Assembly (NCBI GenBank): GCA_002428685.1
Contig: DIXL01000060.1
Span: 1-10,839, forward strand
DNA length: 10,839 nucleotides
Direction of reading: 5' to 3'
Source of the DNA: Cloacimonetes bacterium UBA6081
GTDB taxonomy: Bacteria; Cloacimonadota; Cloacimonadia; Cloacimonadales; Cloacimonadaceae
Below the pieces are notes generated by a model. It was not told the origin of the DNA, searched no databases, and worked only from the letters and a program-made list of their open reading frames with translations. This document shows, piece after piece, positions 6,896 through 10,839 of the stretch. The stretch's first letter is position 1; every line of letters starts with the position of its first letter. The position numbers were made by a program, and so were the translations under genes.

Positions 6896-7762
6896 CTAAA
6901 GGGAAAGGCAATGTTTCCAGCTATCTTCACTGAATATTTTATCGAACTCTGGTACAGACAACTGATCATCCTTCCAATAATGAATTTTAGAAATCTTGTT
7001 TTTGTTTGCAGCCAAGTAGTCTATTAGAGCAGAGATATTTAAATAGTAATCTTCTGGTTTACGAATTAAGCGCAGATTGCTGTTGATACTGGCATTGTTA
7101 GATTCAATTTTTACCATACTACGCATGTCTTTTAAAAAATGCTCTTTACTTTTCAGCTCAATTCTAAGATAAAGGCGTGGGTATTGACCAATCTTGGTTC
7201 TGGTTCTTGCTAAAGGAATGGATTTTAGCATCGCTTCGTCCAGAAGAATTAGATCTTCCTCTGTAAGCTTTGTGCCAACAGCAGTATTGGCATTTATACT
7301 GCCAGAAAATGAAACCAGTGAGTAATGCAAACGATAGTCTTTTCCTATCCCTTGTCCGCTGGAAAAACTGGATGTGATGGTTGAGCTATCAACTGGTTCT
7401 ACGGGATGCAGAGAATAGCCCCAATTGAATTGCACGGGACCTGTAAAATGGCTTCCAACCGCCTCTTCAGCAGTTACAGCTCCAAAAAGCCTTACATCAA
7501 TCAGATCAGAATGATCTTTTCCAATTTTCTTAATCTGAGCATTGCGCTCTTTGGCATCTTTTGCTTTGTTGGAAATGAATATCTCCAGTTTCTTAATGTC
7601 CTCGAAGTAATCTCTGATATAACGCTTTAAACGTACATCAGACACTAAATTAGTATAGGTGTCATAGTCCATGCGTGGCTTGTTCTCGTTATCCATATCC
7701 CCATTGGGGTTGCACATTTGGGCATCGTAGAGAAATAGGATTTCAGAATTACTGTTAATCAT
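6896..7762 (-). CDS. cas7: Cas7 (Csh2-like), Cascade backbone
   Basis: The protein has 288 residues from ATG 7762. Copies of Cas7 line the crRNA spacer and form the helical backbone of Cascade. It resembles the Csh2 family of type I-B: MCNPNGDMDNENKPRMD (about 16-32), DVRLKRYIRDYF (42-53), RLFGAV (91-96), GPVQFNWGYSLHPV (108-121), and LTEEDLILLDEAM in the second half. The frame stays open for 28 more codons upstream, inside the end of cas8. The internal ATG is chosen because a near-perfect AAGGAGG lies 6 bases before it and because the family pattern begins there. The start overlaps the cas8 end by 8 bases. No damage is visible. Confidence 0.95.
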   Translation of the reverse strand: MINSNSEILFLYDAQMCNPNGDMDNENKPRMDYDTYTNLVSDVRLKRYIRDYFEDIKKLEIFISNKAKDAKERNAQIKKIGKDHSDLIDVRLFGAVTAEEAVGSHFTGPVQFNWGYSLHPVEPVDSSTITSSFSSGQGIGKDYRLHYSLVSFSGSINANTAVGTKLTEEDLILLDEAMLKSIPLARTRTKIGQYPRLYLRIELKSKEHFLKDMRSMVKIESNNASINSNLRLIRKPEDYYLNISALIDYLAANKNKISKIHYWKDDQLSVPEFDKIFSEDSWKHCLSL

Positions 7763-9791
7763 TTTGTTCCTCCTTAGGGTTTTGGGTTTTATTGTTTTCA
7801 TCGTTAAAATATAGCTTCGTTTGATATGCTGAATAAGCTCTTCCACTTAACACTTGGAACACCACTTCTTCTGGCATAAGTGTAGAATATTCTATATCAA
7901 TTAAGCACTCTCTAAAATATGCATCTGTAACTGCATCGATATATGTTTGCCAGATATTGCGCATATCTTCTACTAACGCTATGATAGACTTAACTTTTTG
8001 AACCGGGATACCTCTCAAGTTTAACCGATTTATCAATGTGGAGGAAATTCCTTTTTTCCGCTGCTTCCTTTCTACTTCTGCGATATAGTATCCCAGTATA
8101 AACAAACCCTGAGCATGGAAATTACCTTCATATACCTTAGCATTATTAGTGAAGTATTGAAGTATTTTCTCATCGGCTAATTGGGTGGTCATTTGTCTTC
8201 CTTCCATTATTGGCACTCCTTCTAATTGGTTGAATTTAATTAAGTGATTGATATATAGACTCATCATATATGGTGATAAATCCAAAATTAGGCTATAATC
8301 ATTTGATTTCAAATGATTATGCTTGCGGTTGTAGATATCTACAAACTGGCTGATAAGCTGTTTATAACGGAACTTCTGATCATACAAATATGTGTTTAGC
8401 ATTTGGATTATTGTTTTATTAATCCTGAAATATTCTGCCACCTTTAACTGGGGGTGCGATTCTTTTGAAGGTAGTAACAGATATCGAAATCCTTCAAATG
8501 AAAGCTCTCCTCCAAAGCTAAGTATTGTTCCTAATTGGTTTTCATAAGCAACCCAATCAAGATGCTCAGTTTTTTGTAGCAGGCTGCTTATTCTGATGCT
8601 CCTTAGCAATCCATAAACCACAAATTCCTGAGAAGTTGCACTTGGTTTGTGGTAAAAAAGAATTGAGAATTCTTGCAGTCTTGCCTGCAATTTATTCATT
8701 AGGTTAATGCATTCTTTTTTCTCTTGATGGGCTGTGTTACGCAGTAGTTTAACTGCTGCATTCAAGTTTTTGGGATCTATTAGTTCTTTGGGATCATCAG
8801 GAATAAATTTTATCTCTGGCAACACAATAGCTTTCATCCCCAAAATTCGAGTATCAAGCGTTGTTGCTGCATACTGTGTTCCCACGGTTATTTCTTCATA
8901 ACATTCTTTGCACATGGAAAAAGCATACTTGGAAAAAGCGGTATTCACAGAGTCAAAATATAGCGGATTTGTTGTTCCATAGAATTTCTGTTTTAGCGAG
9001 ATGTCCTCTGCTAAAATAGCATGTTTCGAACATAAATGGCAACAACCCTGATGCTTAGATGCATAAAACTGTTTGCCAAATATGTAGTAATACAAAATAT
9101 CAGTATAACACTCTGCAAATTCACTTTCGTGCAAGAGCTTGCCATCCACCCTTAAAGCATAAGCTTGCCTATCGGTTACTAATCCCTTAAGGGTGCTGGC
9201 AAGATAATCATCAAGCTTCTTTTTGTAAGCTTTTTTATAATCCTTCGCTTTAGTTCTTAGTACATCAAGTGATAGAATTAACTCTGGATCAGGAAATTCA
9301 GCTTGTTGTTCCTGCTCTAAAAGCAAATAGTTAAGCCTTGTTCCTGGCTCATCAATATAAAAGAAAGTGTCTTGGAGTTCCTTCAAGAAAAGGATATACT
9401 CTTCTAATTGATCTTGGTTTGTCCATCTGATGTCTTTTCTATTTTTTTCTATGAACTGTAGCAATTCGATACCAAGGATGGATTTAATCGATGTATGCGT
9501 CCCATATATATTTGGATCATTGGGAGCATAGTTTGTAAAGATCATCAGTTCGTTGCTTTTTTCTGCGAACAATTGAGTGCCTTGTGTGAACCTGCATGTT
9601 TTATTCTTTGTATCAAGTTGAAGTTCAAGAAGCCTGCCATAATGCTCTCCATCTTTATCCTTCCAGAGATAATTGTCCAGGTTACAACAAAACTGTGATA
9701 GCATAAACATCTTTTGATCCTTAGGAGGTAAATCCCTAAAGCCTGCTTTTTGCATAAGAATCTTGCCGATAGTTACATAAGTTGGTATCAT
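7755..9791 (-). CDS. cas8b: Cas8b (Csh1-like), Cascade large subunit
   Basis: The protein has 678 residues from ATG 9791. The large subunit recognises the PAM and helps open the target DNA before Cas3 is recruited. Sequence in this family is poorly conserved, so the call rests on a zinc-finger-like region and on context. CHLC (C251, C254) and CKEC (C294, C297) bracket a segment with YFDSVNTAFSKYAFSMC, followed by EEITVGTQYAATTL, the arrangement typical of Csh1. Its place between cas6 and cas7 and its length agree. The frame is open 36 codons further upstream, but that part overlaps cas6. ATG 9791 has AAGGAG five bases before it and overlaps the cas6 stop as ATGA. The gene is the most AT-rich seen here (14 G or C in 60 bases at 8221-8280). 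Csh1 identity is likely; type I-B is secure from the whole locus. Confidence 0.9.
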   Translation of the reverse strand: MIPTYVTIGKILMQKAGFRDLPPKDQKMFMLSQFCCNLDNYLWKDKDGEHYGRLLELQLDTKNKTCRFTQGTQLFAEKSNELMIFTNYAPNDPNIYGTHTSIKSILGIELLQFIEKNRKDIRWTNQDQLEEYILFLKELQDTFFYIDEPGTRLNYLLLEQEQQAEFPDPELILSLDVLRTKAKDYKKAYKKKLDDYLASTLKGLVTDRQAYALRVDGKLLHESEFAECYTDILYYYIFGKQFYASKHQGCCHLCSKHAILAEDISLKQKFYGTTNPLYFDSVNTAFSKYAFSMCKECYEEITVGTQYAATTLDTRILGMKAIVLPEIKFIPDDPKELIDPKNLNAAVKLLRNTAHQEKKECINLMNKLQARLQEFSILFYHKPSATSQEFVVYGLLRSIRISSLLQKTEHLDWVAYENQLGTILSFGGELSFEGFRYLLLPSKESHPQLKVAEYFRINKTIIQMLNTYLYDQKFRYKQLISQFVDIYNRKHNHLKSNDYSLILDLSPYMMSLYINHLIKFNQLEGVPIMEGRQMTTQLADEKILQYFTNNAKVYEGNFHAQGLFILGYYIAEVERKQRKKGISSTLINRLNLRGIPVQKVKSIIALVEDMRNIWQTYIDAVTDAYFRECLIDIEYSTLMPEEVVFQVLSGRAYSAYQTKLYFNDENNKTQNPKEEQND
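7769..7775 (-). promoter_or_regulatory. Strong ribosome binding site for cas7
   Basis: AAGGAGG on the minus strand, 6 bases before ATG 7762, lies inside the last codons of cas8. It is the strongest ribosome site in the operon, which fits the need for several Cas7 copies per Cascade complex. Confidence 0.8.
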
Positions 9792-10462
9792 AGAATCTCC
9801 TTTTTCTTTCCTACCACTCCAAACCCTCTGGCACTTTGTTTTCCAAGACCCAAAAACTCTGGAATCAGGAAGTTTGTGGTAAATTCGCCGGTGAAGCATT
9901 GCATTACCTGATTGTGAAAATTCACTTCCAGGGGTTTGAACCAGCCATCCACATTCAATTTATCTGCCTCAGGAATCCAATATGCAAAAGCTTTGGACAG
10001 GGTTTTCAGGTTGTTTTTCAGGATGGTTTTCAGCCTTTGGTTGCGCTGAAAGGAGTCGAAGGTTTCAAACTGCCGGTAGTTTTCCTGATTCAAGGCCATC
10101 CAGGGGGAACAAAAGCTATAGTTATAGTAGGTTTCGCTTTGGCCAAAGTCCGCTTCTTTCAGGCTAATCTCGCGTTCGTTTGAGGTGAACGTTTTCCCAT
10201 TTATCACCAGTTCATTCACTTCCAAAAACACTTTTTTCATCAGCTCTATGCCTTCATTAAAGGCCAGCAGGGCAGGATGGCCGTCTATCACCCGATATTG
10301 AATTCTGGGAGTTTTATAGTCATACCCCTGGCCTGGCAGGTGATTGTGAAACAGGTGTGTTTCGGGAAATTTACGCACAAAAAACCCTCTGAGCTTAGGA
10401 ATATCCCTTGGCTCCAGGCAAACATCTGTCCAACGCACTATCAGATAGCGAACTTGAACCAT
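9788..10462 (-). CDS. cas6: Cas6b, crRNA-processing endoribonuclease
   Basis: The protein has 224 residues. Cas6 cuts the array transcript inside each repeat, here most likely after the CCTT/AAGG hairpin, leaving the ATTGAAAC tag on each crRNA. The N-terminal part (VRYLIVRW, then LRGFFVRKF, IQYRVIDGHPALLAFNEG) matches the Cas6b type. Histidines H36, H39 and H41 in THLFHNHLPG sit where histidines have been linked to catalysis in archaeal Cas6b. The C-terminal glycine-rich loop GLGKQSARGFGVVG (about 205-218) is the Cas6 hallmark. It is the first gene of the operon. ATG 10462 has GGAGG four bases before it. The stop overlaps the cas8 start as ATGA. Parts of the gene are more GC-rich than cas8 next to it. 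Which histidine is catalytic is inferred. Confidence 0.92.
   Translation of the reverse strand: MVQVRYLIVRWTDVCLEPRDIPKLRGFFVRKFPETHLFHNHLPGQGYDYKTPRIQYRVIDGHPALLAFNEGIELMKKVFLEVNELVINGKTFTSNEREISLKEADFGQSETYYNYSFCSPWMALNQENYRQFETFDSFQRNQRLKTILKNNLKTLSKAFAYWIPEADKLNVDGWFKPLEVNFHNQVMQCFTGEFTTNFLIPEFLGLGKQSARGFGVVGKKKEIL
9797..9802 (-). promoter_or_regulatory. Ribosome binding site for cas8b
   Basis: AAGGAG on the minus strand, 5 bases before ATG 9791, lies within the last codons of cas6. It supports the short Cas8 start over the in-frame extension up to 9899. Confidence 0.7.
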
Positions 10463-10466
10463 AGCA

Positions 10467-10471
10467 CCTCC
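10467..10471 (-). promoter_or_regulatory. Ribosome binding site for cas6
   Basis: GGAGG on the minus strand, 4 bases before ATG 10462, is a strong site for the first gene of the operon. Confidence 0.75.
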
Positions 10472-10534
10472 AAGTATCTATTTAAGTATCAAGCCTTTAC
10501 TATTTTTCCGAGTTAGGTTAAACTGTCTTTTTTC

Positions 10535-10563
10535 ATTAGAAGCAAATCTGATAAAAGTGTCAA
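10535..10563 (-). promoter_or_regulatory. Sigma70-type promoter of the cas operon
   Basis: On the minus strand the -35 box TTGACA (10558-10563) is perfect, the spacer is 17 bases (10541-10557), and the -10 box TCTAAT (10535-10540) differs from consensus at one base. Transcription would start near 10528, giving a leader of roughly 65 bases before the cas6 ATG. It is the best promoter seen in the window and points at the first cas gene. Confidence 0.7.
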
Positions 10564-10580
10564 GAGAATTCTCATGTTTG

Positions 10581-10617
10581 TTTGCCAAAATTTGCCGATT
10601 ATGCTCCAAATTATGCC
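10581..10617. repeat. Short repeated boxes just upstream of the cas promoter
   Basis: On the plus strand TTTGCC occurs at 10581 and 10591, and ATTATGC at 10598 and 10610. Each is thus a TGCC or TGCT box with an AT-rich flank, spaced about 9-12 bases apart. They begin 17 bases upstream of the -35 box, roughly on one face of the helix. A regulator site or UP-like element is possible but unproven. Confidence 0.35.
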
Positions 10618-10703
10618 AGGAATCGTTAGCACTTTCTCTATTTGATATGGTAGAAGTTATCTTTGGCTTAGGTTAGGACACATAAACTCAGCTATTACTC
10701 AAG

Positions 10704-10741
10704 CTATTCTACTGGTAAATAGATACTATTCTACTGATAAA
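10704..10741. repeat. Direct repeat pair, 22-bp period
   Basis: CTATTCTACTGGTAAA (10704-10719) and CTATTCTACTGATAAA (10726-10741) differ at one base in 16 and start 22 bases apart, about two helical turns. A weaker partial copy, AGCTATTACT, lies at 10690-10699. They are about 140 bases upstream of the -35 box, so they may belong to this operon or to a gene beyond the window. Confidence 0.5.
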
Positions 10742-10805
10742 AAGATAATTAGATATCGTTGAATAATTGCCAGTACTCCCCAAAGATCGAGTTTTACACT
10801 TGTCG

Positions 10806-10832
10806 TTCCCGCGGAGGCGGGAATCCAGCCCT
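10806..10832. repeat. REP-like hairpin element
   Basis: TTCCCGC (10806-10812), loop GGAG, GCGGGAA (10817-10823) form a perfect 7-bp stem, followed by TCCAGCCCT. The pattern of a GC-rich hairpin followed by AATCCAG is that of dispersed intergenic repeats found in many bacterial genomes. Its full extent cannot be judged because the window ends at 10839. It could also act as a terminator for a neighbouring gene, but no T-run follows. Confidence 0.6.
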
Positions 10833-10839
10833 TGATAAT

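Larger units (their letters stand above)
10463..10839. other. Non-coding control region upstream of the cas operon
   Basis: These 377 bases hold no convincing gene on either strand. They contain the probable operon promoter (10535-10563), short TGCC or TGCT boxes directly upstream of it (10581-10617), a pair of 22-bp-spaced direct repeats (10704-10741) and a REP-like hairpin at the window edge. The 8-mer TTAGGTTA also occurs twice (10513-10520 and 10668-10675), which may be chance. Confidence 0.7.

Noticed and set aside
7763..7846. N-terminal extension of Cas7 by 28 residues
   Set aside because: The extension lies inside the cas8 end and is unlike the family; the strong AAGGAGG marks ATG 7762.
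9792..9899. N-terminal extension of Cas8b by 36 residues
   Set aside because: It overlaps cas6, has no ribosome site, and the ATG at 9791 has a good AAGGAG and an ATGA overlap.
9836..10516. Plus-strand open frames of 61-115 codons opposite cas6
   Set aside because: They are shadows of the Cas6b gene; no family resemblance or ribosome site was seen.
10513..10675. 8-mer TTAGGTTA occurring twice around the cas promoter
   Set aside because: An 8-base match about 155 bases apart in AT-rich DNA may be chance; no symmetry or further copies were found.

Overview
The window holds a compact, apparently intact type I-B CRISPR-Cas locus. All eight cas genes and the CRISPR array are read from the minus strand. 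In the direction of transcription the order is cas6b, cas8b (Csh1-like), cas7 (Csh2-like), cas5, cas3 (HD nuclease fused to helicase), cas1, cas2, cas4, then a leader of about 180 bp, then the array. The array runs off the left edge of the window (1-1578; 21 full repeats plus one cut repeat). The genes overlap or lie within 15 bases of each other, so they look like one operon. A good sigma70-type promoter (TTGACA, 17-base spacer, TCTAAT) sits upstream of cas6 at 10535-10563.

The host looks like a bacterium with about 35-45% GC. Most starts have strong Shine-Dalgarno sites, and the promoter is of the ordinary sigma70 type, which argues against Bacteroidetes. An uncultured lineage such as Cloacimonadota is only a guess. 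No housekeeping gene is present to settle taxonomy.

Layout: 1-1578 CRISPR array; 1579-1761 leader; 1762-3691 adaptation genes cas4, cas2, cas1; 3699-6104 cas3; 6101-9791 Cascade genes cas5, cas7, cas8; 9788-10462 cas6; 10463-10839 control region, ending in a REP-like hairpin element cut by the window edge.

How the parts work together (established for the family): Cas1-Cas2, with Cas4 trimming and selecting ends, insert spacers beside the leader. Cas6 cuts the array transcript after a small repeat hairpin and leaves an ATTGAAAC tag. Cas8-Cas7-Cas5 assemble on the crRNA and find targets, and Cas3 unwinds and degrades them.

The most notable signals are: (1) eight consecutive repeats in the middle of the array carry an identical TAA-to-GGG change, with normal repeats on both sides; (2) one spacer matches the REP-like hairpin at the far end of the window at 21 of 25 bases, including a compensatory stem pair; (3) the cas8-7-5-3 block is markedly AT-richer than much of cas6 and cas1. 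The system itself is a known type; I see no new gene family.
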